From assembly GCF_030052815.1 (NCBI RefSeq), contig NC_079498.1:75440992-75504991 (forward strand): DNA of 64,000 nt, in the 5' to 3' direction. A model generated the notes under the pieces. The model searched no databases. It saw only the letters and a program-made list of their open reading frames with translations, and was not told the DNA's origin. Origin of the DNA: Hevea brasiliensis. Lineage: Eukaryota > Streptophyta > Magnoliopsida > Malpighiales > Euphorbiaceae. The position numbers and the translations under genes are program-made. This document shows, piece by piece, positions 10,758 through 22,175 of the stretch. The first letter of the stretch is position 1; each line of letters starts with the position of its first letter.

Positions 10758-11340
10758 ATATTGCTGCTTTATCAAGTATTTACGTTTACCTTCCGCATTT
10801 TCTTTGTTCTTTTTATGTATGTGATTTTCTCCAAGTTTATTTAGTGCCAAAGAACCTTAAAGAATGTTACTCTCGAGTTTATTTCTTTAGTGATCAGTCT
10901 ATCGTTTTATTAACCTTCGTCGTTTCTGAATGCAAATTTTCTAGTTCTTAGTAGCGTGTAAGTGGTTGGGTAAAATGTAAATAACTGCAACTTACGGGTC
11001 TCTTTTAAGAGAGAGAGCCTGAATAACATGCCAGGAAAATAGCCACAATATTAGGCTGATGTAAACGGCAATTCGGCAAGATGCCGTAAAGTGGAATAAA
11101 ACCAAAGTAAACAAAACAGAATAGATCGGACATTAATAGGTACTGGTAAAGTGACCTTAGGGGAAGTCAGCAAAATTCAGTCTAGCTTTTTTTATTTAGT
11201 CACAAAATATCAATTAGAAGCCTTACCCCCTGCATCTTAGAACGTCAGAATCCTTAGCTTTAGGACTTTATGACATGTAGCTGAAATTAAAATTCGGGAG
11301 ATCGGAAAGATCCCATTCAGGTTCCTGTTAATTTAAAAGA

Positions 11341-11500
11341 GATCGGAAGAGAGTTCTTATCCGGTCTCAACTCAAAATTTTTTAATGATTTAATAAAGAT
11401 CGGAGGAGAGTTCTTATCCGATCTCAACTCAAAATTTTAATAAGTGTTAAAGAGTTCGGAGAAGAGTTCTTATACAATTCTTAAATTAAATTTTAATAAA
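11341..11500 (+). repeat. Three tandem copies of GAGTTCTTATCC unit (5' LTR)
   Basis: Roughly 60-bp units with GATCGGA-GAGAGTTCTTAT followed by CTCAACTCAAAATTTT, the third diverged. They lie in U5; the partner is 29101-29262. Confidence 0.75.
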
Positions 11501-11877
11501 ATAGTTCTTTTAGATAAGATTAACATGCACCAGTAACTCACTAAGGTTGTCTCATTTACTTATGTATCTGGGTGATCCAAATTTAGTGAAAAATAAAATG
11601 CTCCTTTAGTCAAAAGGATCAACATATCCATTCAAGCCCTCCTAACTAATGCAAAATTAAATCTACTTACCCTTATTAAGGGACGAGGTGGGGTGCCTAA
11701 CACCTTCCCCACCCGTTTACGGACCTCGAACCTAGAATCTCTGCCTTGAAGTGGTTCCATTTCAATTTTCACAAATGGTTTTCTTTAGTTTCCCTTAAAA
11801 CTAAGGTGGCGACTCCTCACTCTTTCCCACTTCGGTGAGGGTTCGTTCAGGCGACCGCAAAATCCCTTGCGACAGCT

Positions 11878-11895
11878 TGGCGACTCCGCTGGGGA
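11878..11895 (+). other. Primer binding site of Ogre-like element (tRNA-Arg type)
   Basis: TGGCGACTCCGCTGGGGA, three bases after the 5' LTR. Its complement ends GGAGTCGCCA, which fits the 3' end of a plant tRNA-Arg, the primer reported for Ogre elements. The tRNA assignment is from memory of the tRNA. Confidence 0.75.
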
Positions 11896-11896
11896 C

Positions 11897-12757
11897 GTTT
11901 CAAAGACTGACTTAACCCCGGTCTAGTGGTCCAAAAGTAGATTTAATTTTGTCCGATCAAATTATAGTTAGATGGGCTCATTCAGTGATGTTTTATACGT
12001 TAATTATTATTATTGCGGCTAACTATTTTGCTTGTTTTGCCTGTTTTATCTCCTTACAGTGCTCTTCGTTTCAAAAAAAAAATAAAAAAGGAAAAATGGA
12101 AAAATAAAATCCCCCTGAATTGGGAAGAGGTAAAGGTGTCCCTTCACACACTAAACACTCACTCGATGTCCTCACACACTTTGGCCCTATACCCGGGCTT
12201 TCTTACCCTTTTAGGAAAGTAGGAGGGAGTCATGTAGCGGTACCCGTGGGTTCTACCCCGTTAGTATCCGTGAAGGCTTCTGCTCAGATTGAAACTCGTT
12301 CTATCCACTGTGATACTCATGGAATTTTCCCGATAATATCATGGTTATAGAATGGGGCTCTCTTTATTCTGATGAGGGCAATTTGGGAACCTGTGGCTTT
12401 TAGAAAATTAGACCTTGAGCTAAACTATCACAATAGCTGAAAGCCGTAGTAAGCTACCTTATAAGATAGAACTATCCAATTAGGTAGCACTCATCCGGTA
12501 TCAAGAGTCTCCCTATGTTAGGACAAAAGGGACATACTTACTCTTACCCTATTCTGTTTATTTTACTTTGTTTTTACTTTTAAGGGTAATCTTGAATCAT
12601 ATTGTTAAGAAAACCTGCACATTTTCCTACTTTGATAAATGTGTAGGCACCACTCTGCCAACAATATAATACAAGATTACAGATTTATCTCGCTAACGAG
12701 TTTTCCATGAGCATTACCAAACCAAGAGTCTGTAAAAGGATAGGCATCATATTTATC
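11897..12757 (+). other. Ogre leader, non-coding
   Basis: Untranslated region between PBS and ORF1. It holds a pyrimidine-rich CTCCTTACAG at 12051-12060 that could be a 3' splice site, and an A-rich stretch near 12076. The short open stretches here show no recognisable motif. Confidence 0.6.
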
Positions 12758-14653
12758 ATGGCATCCTCGAGTCAGTCGGCAGAAGAAGTTCAGAATGCTA
12801 AACTTTGGTCCAAATCGATTCATACTCCAGTACCCCCACAAAATGATGTTTCCAAGGCACATGCTAGTTTACTACCTTCATTAGATCTAAATAAAATTGA
12901 AGTCAGAATGAATAGCCTCGAGGGTCTGTCTAATGGATGGAGGTCACTTCCTGATCAGGTCAAGGTATGATTTGAAGAGAAGTATGGGAGGATTGCAACC
13001 TTAATGCGAGTCAAGGTCCAAATCCCGGCATTAAAGGCCATATTGTCGGTTTGGAACCCTAAGTACGGGGTATTCTCTTTTAATGATATTGATATAGTTC
13101 CCACTCTGGAAGAATATCAGGCATTACTAGGGATCCCTTATTCAACACAGAATCGGATCTACCTACACCTTGAGCATAGGCAAACCTGGAAACGATTAAC
13201 ACATTTGTTGGGCATCCCTTCGGAGGATGCAAAGTCAAAAGAAACTGTCAAAGGAAACACACATGGTTGGTATTGGACATATCTCCAGAAGTGGTTAGAT
13301 CAGTACCTTCAAGAGAAAAAGTGGAATCAAGCTTCAGTGGCACTCGCCTTGGGGATCTACGGGTTGATTTTGTTCCCGGGACCATTGGGAATCGTAACTT
13401 GCAGCGCAGTGGAAGCATTCTGGACGGTAGAAAGGCAGGAGATCCATCCGATACCGGCAATTCTTGTGGAAACCTTGTTAACCCTAACCTACTGCAGACA
13501 ACAGGGGAAAGGGTCCATTAAGTGTTGTTCTCAGTTGCTATACCTCTGGATTATCAGTCACATGTGTCCTATGGAGACAAAGGGATTAACTTGGTACCTT
13601 GACCAGCCTCCCATCGAAAAGATGACCCGGTTAGTAATCAGTCCGAAGAATGAACAGCAGTGGTGGGAACGGATTTTGAGTTTCAATAGCCATGATTACT
13701 GTTGGAGGAAGCTGTGGACGCCAGGCCAACCCGTTTTGATCGGTATGGGAGGTAATCAGTCGGTATCCCTAATCGGAGTAACCGGATATACAAGTTATAC
13801 TCCGGCATTAGTAATGAGGCAGTTTGGCTCAACGCAGTCCATGATCAACATTGAAGAATACCACCAAGGTCACTTCTACCATGAGCTCAAGGAAGAGGAA
13901 GGATTGAAACTGGCTCGCAAGTCTTGGGAAAACATTACTTTGATGGAGAGATCGCCTAAAGGCCCAAGTGCCTCGGGCGATTGTCTTAAATGGAGAGCTG
14001 ACAGGGACCGAGAACACTCAACTACAGAATTTGAGGACAATAACCCTCGCCAAAACATCCTATTAGAAGAAGCTGATAATCGTCTACTTAACTCACTACA
14101 AAAAGCAAACACCGAGAACTCACAACTGCAAGAACAAATAAAATAGTTGGAGGACCAACAGCAGAAACGAAAAAGAAAAGTGAGAAGGCTCAAGGAAGAG
14201 GCAAGGGCCGAAAGGATGGGGTTCGAAGAGCAAGAGGAACAGTGGGAAAAGGAAAAAGACTCTCTCCAAGCTGAGGTAAAAGAAGTGAAAGTACAGAATA
14301 GTAAGCTTCAGGAAAAGATGAAATACCAAGAAGTGCTCATTGAAGAGTATAAACAGGAAAACAAAAAGAAGAAGCTCGAATTAAAAGAACAGGCACTATT
14401 CATCAACGATATCTTGAAAGAGTGTGCGAAGGAAAGGAAAGAGAAAGAAAAACAAGCTTCTCTCTATCAAGGACTGAAAGAGAATGTTGACCAGCTGGAA
14501 AGAACAATAGCACAGGGAAAGCAAGAACTCTTACCTGAATCTGAGTATGCTCTGAAAGCATTCGATCCTGCCAAACAAGAAGAAAGGTTATATGAGTATC
14601 TCAGAAAATGTCATCTCATTATAAAAAACCTCCCAGAACCTAAACCGATGTAA
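12758..14653 (+). pseudogene. Ogre ORF1: DUF7745-like protein with C-terminal coiled coil, two nonsense codons
   Basis: About 631 codons upstream of gag. I chose ATG 12758 (MASSSQSAEE), which gives one frame to the TAA-side end at 14653. Residues ~85-330 resemble the plant DUF7745 domain found in Ogre ORF1: motifs VWNPKYGVFSFNDIDIVPTL, EEYQALLGIP and a GLILFPGPLG segment are typical. From residue ~430 it is a Lys/Glu-rich coiled coil. TGA at 12968-12970 (probably from CGA) and TAG at 14144-14146 interrupt it. The function of Ogre ORF1 is unknown; the coiled coil suggests oligomerisation. Its position between leader and gag is diagnostic of Ogre. Confidence 0.8.
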
Positions 14654-15083
14654 AGAACACGGTGTACAAATTATTCAGTTAATGAAATGATTTCTGGACC
14701 ATTGTTTAGTAAATTTGTGAATGAATAATATGACTCCCGTAGGAACTCCCTCGCTAGGGTTATGTGAAAAATTGAATGCGCTATATGGACAGGTATCATA
14801 AATGCGCATTCAATCCAGTCATTCACAGTTAGACTATCGAACGATGCCATGATAAAATTGATGCGAATATCCTTTTACGGATTTCAACCTGGCTCTCAAA
14901 TGCCACTATATCCTTCGTCCAGACCAGGACTTTTAATTCCTTTGCAAAATTCAAAGTTCATTTAAAATTTTCTTTTTTTACTCCTTACAGGAAATCAATA
15001 TTGCTTCAAACAAGGCAAGTCGGACCAAGCACGCGATTCAACCCCAGCGAGTGTACTTAACAAGATCTCGAACAAGAAAACTA
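14654..15083 (+). other. ORF1-gag spacer with acceptor-like site
   Basis: Non-coding. TTTTCTTTTTTTACTCCTTACAG ends at 14990: a long pyrimidine run and AG, 94 bp before the gag ATG. This would suit splicing that joins the leader to gag. Confidence 0.5.
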
Positions 15084-17250
15084 ATGGAAGACCAAGAACA
15101 AGTATAGAACCTATAGGGGCAAGTGTCTGAACTAAAATACCAAGTTTCAGAACTTATGAAATTAATGAGGGAGATGTCTCAGAATAAGCCAGCTTCAGAC
15201 CTTAACCTACCATTACCTCCCCCACCTCCTACAACGGTTGATTCTCACTACGCTTCAACCTCTTTCACTTTCCAGCCACCAATCCAGGATCCGACGGTCA
15301 CTGTCAATCCGATTCCACTAAATAATGAACCTCCTTTCTCTTACTACCCAATCATCCCGAATGCCGAACCATCCCTTTCGGTCCCGAACCCTCCAGTTCA
15401 TTCTGCCTTTCATTTCCCAGTCGGGGGAGTACCTCACACAATAGGAGGAGAAAGTAAGATGAGAGAAAATGAGAAGTTGTCCGCTCTGGAAGAAAGATTG
15501 AGAGCTATAGAGGGCCTAAATATGTATGGCTCAGTTGACGTGGCATCACTGAGATTAGTACCGGATGTGGTGGTGCCACCCAAATTCAAGGTCCCCGATT
15601 TTGACAAGTATACTGGGAATTCGGACCCTCGAATTCATTTGGCCACCTATATTGCCAAGATGTCCTCTATGACAGATGATGACAGACTGTTAATCCACTT
15701 CTTTCACGAGAGCCTCTCGAGCAGCCGAGGTGGTGTGTTGATTAGACAGAGTGCATCAAGGCGCTCTGGAAGGATTTAGCCGAGGCCTTTTGAAGCAAGA
15801 CAAATTTAATCATGATGTAGCCCCCACAAGGAGGGATCTTCAAAACCTGGTACAGAAAGACCGGGAAAGCTTCAAGGAGTATGCCCAGAGATGGAGAGAA
15901 AAGGCGGCAGAAGTCCACCCTCCGGTGACTGACAATGAGCTATGCTCTTTGTTCATCGAAACTTTGAAGGCCCCTTACTTCAACTTGATGATTGGGAACA
16001 CCTCCAACAGCTTCTCTGACATCATACAGGCTGGCGAAAGGATAGAGGCCAACCTAAGAATGGGATGACTGTAGGACTTGGCTGAGAACCCTGCAAAAAA
16101 GACTGCCAATTTCGGCACGAAAAAGGAGGGTGATGTGCATTCCATCATCCGGCAGAATAAATACTCCCCACTTCCCCAAAACAATTATCGGCCATATCCT
16201 CCCCCTCATGGCCAGACAGTCGCAAATATTCCACCTCCTTTCCCTAATTATCCACACCCACGCCCACAATACCCTTCACCTACAAATTACCAACCAAGAC
16301 CACCTCCTCCTCCTGCTCAATCAAGACCACCACTAAACAACCCAAGACCCCCAAGAAACCCTGATCCACCTCTTCCCCTCCCACTCAGTGAAATATACCG
16401 ATACCTTGTCGGTATAAACCAAATTGTACCAGTTCCCCTAGACCCGATCCAGCCACCATACCCCAGGTGGTATGATGCTACTGCTCGTTGTGAGTACCAT
16501 GGAGGGGCACAAGGGCACTCAACCGATAACTGTGGGGCACTCAGGGGAAGAGTGCACGCTTTAATCAGAAATGGGTGGTTGAAAATTGAGGGAAATGGTT
16601 CCCTCCCCAATGTTACCTCAAACCCACTGCCTAACCATAATGCAGGCAGTGGTGTAAATATGATAGAGCCTGATGAAGGAGGATCAACGCTGGAAGTAGA
16701 CAAGCTGGTTCCTTACTTTAAGGAAATTTTTGCTCTAGCAACAAGGGAAGGCTACCTCTGCCCTCAGGTAGCGGGATTGGAAGAGAGTACGGGGTGTCCT
16801 TATCATGGAGGGGCAGCTGATCACGAGCTGCAGGGCTGTGAGGGATTCAGGCAAGAGGTTCGGAACTTATTGTCTCTCAAGGTTCTGAGATGCCAGGCGA
16901 GGTCAAAGACAGAAGTGGGAGTAAACAGGACTAGATACAATCAGAATGCTTCTACCTCCAAACCCAGAATCACCTTCTCTCTACCAGTAGCTTCACCACT
17001 AGTAACTGTTATCCGAACTCCTCCTCAGCTCCCTGTTACCAACACCCACGCCATACCTTGGAACTACAATTTCCAAGTCTTCACCCAAGGAGCATCAAGC
17101 AGTACATTAGCTCCTAATCTGGCCTCACCTCCAGCACCACCAAAACCATGCTTTACCCCGCATGAACATTTTAAAATGACTTATGCCGGACCTGCTACCA
17201 GTGCTACTCCCCAAGTAGATCCCCAACCCGTCACTGCCACAAAGCCCTCC
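15084..17250 (+). pseudogene. Ogre gag
   Basis: Gag builds the particle. ATG at 15084 opens a frame with TAG at 15105 and 15114, then reads through a Pro-rich N-terminal part and KVPDFDKYTGNSDPRIHLATY, the start of the Retrotrans_gag fold. A frameshift near 15725 and another near 15795 move the frame to KQDKFNHDVAPTRRDLQNL and KEYAQRWREKAAEV, classic gag blocks. TGA 16066 and TAG 16072 follow. Downstream the frame is open from 16078, with two zinc-binding-like motifs, CEYHGGAQGHSTDNC (16489-16533) and CPYHGGAADHELQGC (16795-16839), as in other Tat gags. Confidence 0.82.
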
Positions 17251-18530
17251 TCCCTTGAGCAAGAGGTCGAGTTCATAACTCGAAGTGGGAGATGTTACAG
17301 TAACGAAGAAAAAGAAAAGAGAAAAGGGAAAGTAAAAATGGGAGAGTCACTGAAGAACACCGAAGAGGAGGTTGAGAAGACAGAGGAAGCAGAGCCTGCT
17401 GAGCGTAAAGAAGAGGAGGAGTTGTTACTCCAAATAATGAAGCAAAGTGAGTATGATGTGGTGGAACAGTTGAGGAAGATGCCTGCACGGATTTCACTGT
17501 TGTCACTGATCTTGAGCTCAGAGGTGCACTGTCAAGCCCTGCAGAGAATTCTGGATCAGGCCTTTGTGAGCCCCGACATCACACCGGGGCAGTTTGAAAA
17601 GATAGTGGGGCAAATCCAGGCATCCAGTTCTGTCACTTTCTCGGAGGATGAGATAGATCCTGCGGGTTTAAGGCACACTAAAGCTCTACATGTAACAGTG
17701 AAGTGTAAGGGTTGTATAGTAGCTAAGGTACTTATTGATAACGGGTCAGCTCTCAATGTACTCCCTAGTGCTACCTTGGCTAGGTTGCCAGTTGACCAAT
17801 CGGACATACGTCAAAGTGCTATGGTGGTAAGAGCCTTTGACGGTACCAGAAGAGAAGTGTTGGGAGATATTGACTTGCCGCTTCAGATTGGCGCATGCAC
17901 TTTCGCCACACATTCCGGTGATGAATATAGAGCCTACCACACTATGTTGTTGGGGAGGCCTTGGATCCATTCTCGCAAACGCTGCCTCAACTCGCACTGC
18001 AGAATAAAATACATCATGGATGGCAAAATCGTCACAGTGAAAGGAGAGGAGGCCTTGCTAGTCACCAAGCCGCAATCACTGCCCTATGTGGAGGCAGCTG
18101 AGGAGTCATTAGAAAGCTCCTTCCAAGCCCTCGAGTTACAAGAAACCATCTCAGAAAATGGAGGGGCTATGGCTATGGTAGCCAAAATAATGACAAGGAG
18201 TGGGTACGAAGAAGGCAAAGGCCTAGGCGCCACATTACAGGGAATCGTTGAACCCATACCAATTATCCAGAAGGTAGGCCGCTGCGGTTTGGGTTATGAG
18301 GAAGATGCCCTTATGGATGGACGATTCTGGATGAGGAAAATGCTCCGGGATCAAAGGTTCGATCGGAAAATGGGAAAGATGAAAGTAGTCCCGAGGATTA
18401 CAGAGATCTTTACTAAACCGGTCATTCAGATCCGGCAAATACAGAAGAATCACCCGATGATCCATCCATAGATGTCATCCAACTGGATCCCTTGTATGAG
18501 GCCCTAGTCTCACCAACAACTGAGGGGTAA
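17251..18530 (+). pseudogene. Ogre protease with G-patch
   Basis: Continues the gag frame. It begins near LEQEVEFITRSGRCYS, the usual start of Tat pro. The active-site loop is LIDNGSALNVLP (Asp codon 17737-17739), the DNGS form normal for this lineage. Near 18190-18300 a glycine-rich G-patch reads SGYEEGKGLGATLQGIVEP then GRCGLGYEED; G-patches bind RNA or helicases and occur behind the protease in Tat/Ogre. The open frame stops at 18471, but conserved codons resume in another frame (DVIQLDPLYEAL, NNWTTEDVPVL) up to about 18577, showing a frameshift near 18430. Confidence 0.82.
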
Positions 18531-18790
18531 GAGCTGAACAACTGGACAACCGAGGACGTCCCTGTACTCAATTTCGAGTAAAGTACCTTTGGTTATCTAC
18601 ACTTGATCATTTTTGTCCATGGTGACAAGTGTAATACTGTAAATGGACCTTTTTCTTATGGCACAAACATTAATGAATTAATAGCGCATTTTAAATCCAA
18701 TTCTCTCTTTCTTTTGAATTCCATCCTTAATATACATTTTTTTTATTCATTCAAGACCATTCATCAATTAACACCTAATAATCCAATAGA
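18531..18790 (+). other. Pro-RT spacer, possible Ogre intron
   Basis: Ogre elements are described with an intron between pro and RT. Here a GTAAGAGC at 18527 and a GTAAAG at 18578 could be donors, and a pyrimidine-rich run ending ...TTCATTCAAG at 18755 an acceptor. None of the pairings I tried keeps frame exactly, so the limits are unresolved. Confidence 0.4.
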
Positions 18791-19685
18791 TTCAGAGATT
18801 CCTCTGGTTAATTTTGAAATCCCCATAACTGCCATTACTTCAAATGATTCTGAGGAAGACCCTACACAAGAAGACAGTGAAAAGGATGAGCCCTCCCTCG
18901 TGCCTTGTGGAGACAAAATGCGCACCATAAATTTAGGCACAGAAGAAGTAAAAAGGGAACTCAAGATAGTGGAGAGTGAAGAATTGGGAGATATGATCAA
19001 TCTGCTTAAAGAATCCCTCGACGTATTTTCCTGGAGCTATGATGATATGGTGGGTTTGGACCCTCAGATAGTGACACACAAAATTCTCCTAGTTCCAGGG
19101 ACAGTCCCGGTAAAGCAGAAGTTAAGGAGAATGAACCCCGACACACTGCTCAAAGTTCGGGATGAAGTCAAGAAACAGTATGACGCTGGGTTCTTGGAAG
19201 TGGTCAAATATCCCCAATGGATAGCTAATGTGGTCCCGGTAATGAAGAAGGACGGGAGAGTTTGGGTGTGCGTCGATTACAGGGATCTCAATAAAGCGAG
19301 CTTGAAAGACGATTTCCCTCTCCCTCACATTGATGTGTTAGTTGACAACGCTGCGGGATTGGGCAGGTGTTCGTGTATTGATGGGGCATCAGGGTATAAT
19401 CAGATCCCGATGGACGAGGAAGATAAGGATAAAACTGCTTTCATCACTCAATGGGGAGTATTTTGCTATCGGGTCATGCCTTTTGGGTTGAAGAATGCTG
19501 GTGCTACCTACCAGCGTGCAATGGCCACATTATTCCACGATATGATGCATAAAGAGGTGGAAGTATATGTGGATGATATGATCATCAAATCCCGGGGAGA
19601 AGAAAGTCATGTGCAGTCGAGGAAAGTATTCGAAACTCAGAAATACCGTTGGCCCGAACCCTGCCAAATGCATATTCGGAGCTAG
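18756..19685 (+). pseudogene. Ogre reverse transcriptase
   Basis: RNA-dependent DNA polymerase. Motifs in order are NLGTEEVKRELKI, VFSWSYDDMVGLDP, VMKKDGRVWVCVDYRDLNKA, DDFPLPHIDVLVD, the FxxMPFGLKNAGATYQRAM block and the catalytic YVDDMIIKS (about 19567). The frame is open from 18603, but a frameshift near 19610 moves the thumb/connection to the next frame (NTVGPNPAKCIFGARSGKLLGF). The catalytic Asp pair is intact. Confidence 0.88.
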
Positions 19686-20450
19686 ATCGGGAAAGTTGTT
19701 GGGATTCATAATAAGCGAGAGGGGAATAGAGGTTGATCCAGACAAGGTTCGAGCTATTCAAGAGATGCCATCCCCAAGAACAGAAAGGGAGGTGCGCAGT
19801 TTTCTGGGAAAGTTGAACTACATTTCGAGATTTATTTCCAATCTCACTGCCAATGCTGAGCCAATTTTCAGGCTACTCCGGAAGAACAACTCTACCCAAT
19901 GGGATTCAGTTTTCCAAGAGGCTTTTGAGAAGATCAAGCAATACTTGTCAAGACCACCAGTATTGGTCCCACCTGTGGCGGGCAGGCCTCTGATCCTGTA
20001 TATGGCAGTTCAGCAGAACTCGATGGGATGTGTGTTGGGACAACAAGACTATACCGGCCGAAAAGAGAGGGCTATTTATTACCTGAGCAAGAAGTTCAAT
20101 GATTGTGAGTCAAGGTACTCTTTCTTAGAAAAAACTTGCTGATCGTTAGCCTGGACAGCAAATCGCCTCAAGCACTATATGTTGAATCACAAGACATGGC
20201 TCATCTCCAGGATGGATCCTATCAAATATGTATTCGAAAGCCCATTCGTGCCAGGTAGGATAGCCAAGTGGCAGGTTATACTCTCCCAATATGACATAGT
20301 CTATATGACCCGGAAAGCAGTGAAAGGTAGCGTGATTGCTGACCTCCTAGCAGAAAACCCTATCCAGGATTATGAAGCTCTGGATTTTGAGTTTCCTGAT
20401 GAGCATATTAATGAAGTGGAATGCGAAGAAGAGGGGCCAGCCGATGTATG
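19640..20450 (+). pseudogene. Ogre RT connection and first RNase H
   Basis: Reads KCIFGARSGKLLGFIISERGIEVDP, then REVRSFLGKLNYISRFI and a degenerate gypsy-type RNase H (LILYMAVQQNSMGCVLGQQ, ERAIYYLSKKFND, SRYSFLEKTC). The usual first catalytic Asp position reads MAVQ, as in other Tat elements whose native RNase H is degenerate. TGA at 20140-20142 stands where TGG is expected in the CLALxW segment. Confidence 0.78.
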
Positions 20451-20870
20451 GGAAATGTATTTCGACGGAGCTGTCAATTTGTCCGGGAATGGAATTGGAG
20501 CTGTATTGATATCCCCGGATGGAAAGCACTTCCCGATAGCCGTTAAGTTGAGATTTGACTGCACCAACAACGTCGCGGAATACGAAGCTTGTGTGATGGG
20601 TCTACAGGCTGCCATCGAAATGAAAATCAGGAAGCTGGAGGTATATGGAGACTCAGCCCTGATTATTTATCAAGTCAAGGGAGAATGGCAAACCAAGGAT
20701 CCCAAGCTAATCCCATATCAGAAGTACCTATTGCAACTGATCAAGAAATTCGAAGAAATCTCTTTCACTCACCTTAGTAGGGACAAGAATCAATTTGCTG
20801 ATGCCTTAGCTACTCTAGCTGTTATGGCTCAAATCGAAGAGGGTCGGATGGCTCAGACATTGAAGATTAA
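20451..20870 (+). pseudogene. Ogre second (archaeal-type) RNase H
   Basis: An extra RNase H acquired by the Tat lineage. It has an intact catalytic set: Asp in YFDGAVNLSGNGIGAV, Glu in NVAEYEACVMGL, Asp in VYGDSALIIYQVKGEW and Asp in NQFADALATLA. It lies between the degenerate RNase H and the integrase. The frame is open here (20179-21996). It probably supplies the RNase H activity of the element (inference from family knowledge). Confidence 0.82.
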
Positions 20871-22175
20871 AGCAAGAAGTGAGCCAGCATATTGCTTCAT
20901 GATTGAAGAAGAGCCCAATAGAAAGCCTTGGTATCATGACATCCTGGTCTACTGTAGAACCAGAGAATTCCCTTTGGGGGCGAGCAAGAATGAAAAGAAG
21001 ATGATTCGAAGATTAGCATTGGGATACTTCCCCAGTGGAGAAACCCTATACAAGAGGAGCTCCAACGGCGAATTATTGAGATGTGTGGACGCAAAGGAGG
21101 CGAAGAAAATCCTTTTTGAGACTCATGAGGGAAATTGTGCAACCCATGCCAATGGGCACATGATGGCTAAGCAAATCATGCGACGTGGGTATTTTTGGAC
21201 CACAATGGAAAAGGATTGCGTCGAGTATTTCCGAAAATGCCACAAGTGTCAAATCTATGCCGATCCAATCAATGTGCCACCTCACAAGTTGTTCAACCTC
21301 GTCTCACCATGGCCTTTCGCAATGTGGGGCATCGGTGTGATTGGTCCCATCAATCCCAAGGCATCCAATGGGCACAGATTCATCCTTGTGGCCATCGACT
21401 ATTTCTCCAAGTGGGTCGAAGCAACATCCTATGCGCACATCACACAGAATACGTTTCTCAGATTCCTCAGAAGCAACATCATCTGCCGGCATGGCCTCCC
21501 TAATGAAATCGTCACTGATAACGCTAAGAATTTGAATGGTCCAAAGATCCAGAAATTGTGTGATCAATACAAAATCCGGCACCTCAATTCCTCCCCATAC
21601 CGTCCCCAGATGAATGGAGCGGTGGAAGCTGCAAACAAAAACCTCAAGAGGATAATCCGGAAAATGACGGTCACGTATAGGGATTGGCATGATATGCTTC
21701 CTTACGCTCTCCACGCATACCGGACTTCTGTAAGAACCTCAACTGGGGCAACTCCATACTCACTGGTTTACGGCATGGAAGCAGTATTACCTGTAGAAGT
21801 TGAAATTCCTTCCCTAAGGATCCTGAAGGAATCAGGGATTGATGAGTCAGAATGGATCCAGTCAAGGTTGGAGCAGTTAAACTTGCTTGATGAGAAAAGG
21901 TTAGTAGCAGCATGTCATGGGCAGTTATACCAGATGAGAATGGCTAGAGCATTTGACAAAAAGTTCGCCCGCGCGAATTCCAACCCGGGGACTTAGTTCT
22001 GAAGAAAGTACTGCCGAATCAAAATGATCCCCGGGGCAAATGGTCACCAACCTACGAGGGGCCCTATGTAGTTAAGAAGGCATTTTCTGGAGGAGCCTTG
22101 ATCTTGACCCACATGGACGGTGAAGAGTGTCCGAGACCTGTGAATGCTGACACCGTCAAGATATACTATGCTTAA
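20871..22175 (+). pseudogene. Ogre integrase
   Basis: The zinc-binding H-H-C-C segment is at about 21120-21260 (THEGNCATHANGHMMAKQ...CHKCQIY). The DDE core has Asp in AIDYFSKWVEA, Asp in IVTDNAKNLNGP and Glu in MNGAVEAANKNLKRI. The open frame ends at 21996 after a frameshift near 21965. The C-terminal GPYVV-type segment continues in another frame to TAA at 22173-22175, right before a poly(A) tract. No chromodomain is seen, as expected for Tat. Confidence 0.85.

Larger units (their letters stand above)
6841..11874 (+). mobile_element. Ogre-like 5' LTR (5034 bp)
   Basis: TGTCGACA...TTGCGACA. It is shorter than the 3' LTR by about 463 bp. A roughly 36-bp gap lies near 7640, and a roughly 430-bp gap near 9105 removes the 5' end and promoter of the antisense gene. 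It contains the antisense gene remnant (7400-9139), a small antisense ORF (9389-9601), the sense TATA box (10325-10332) and a strong splice donor (10748). U3 is thus about 3.5 kb and R-U5 about 1.5 kb. Confidence 0.92.

Noticed and set aside
10415..10951. Small plus-strand frames after the Ogre TATA box (also 28177-28714)
   Set aside because: Located in the transcribed leader; no motif, and crossed by the strong splice donor.
13248..14329. Minus-strand frames opposite ORF1
   Set aside because: Shadows of the ORF1 coding frame.
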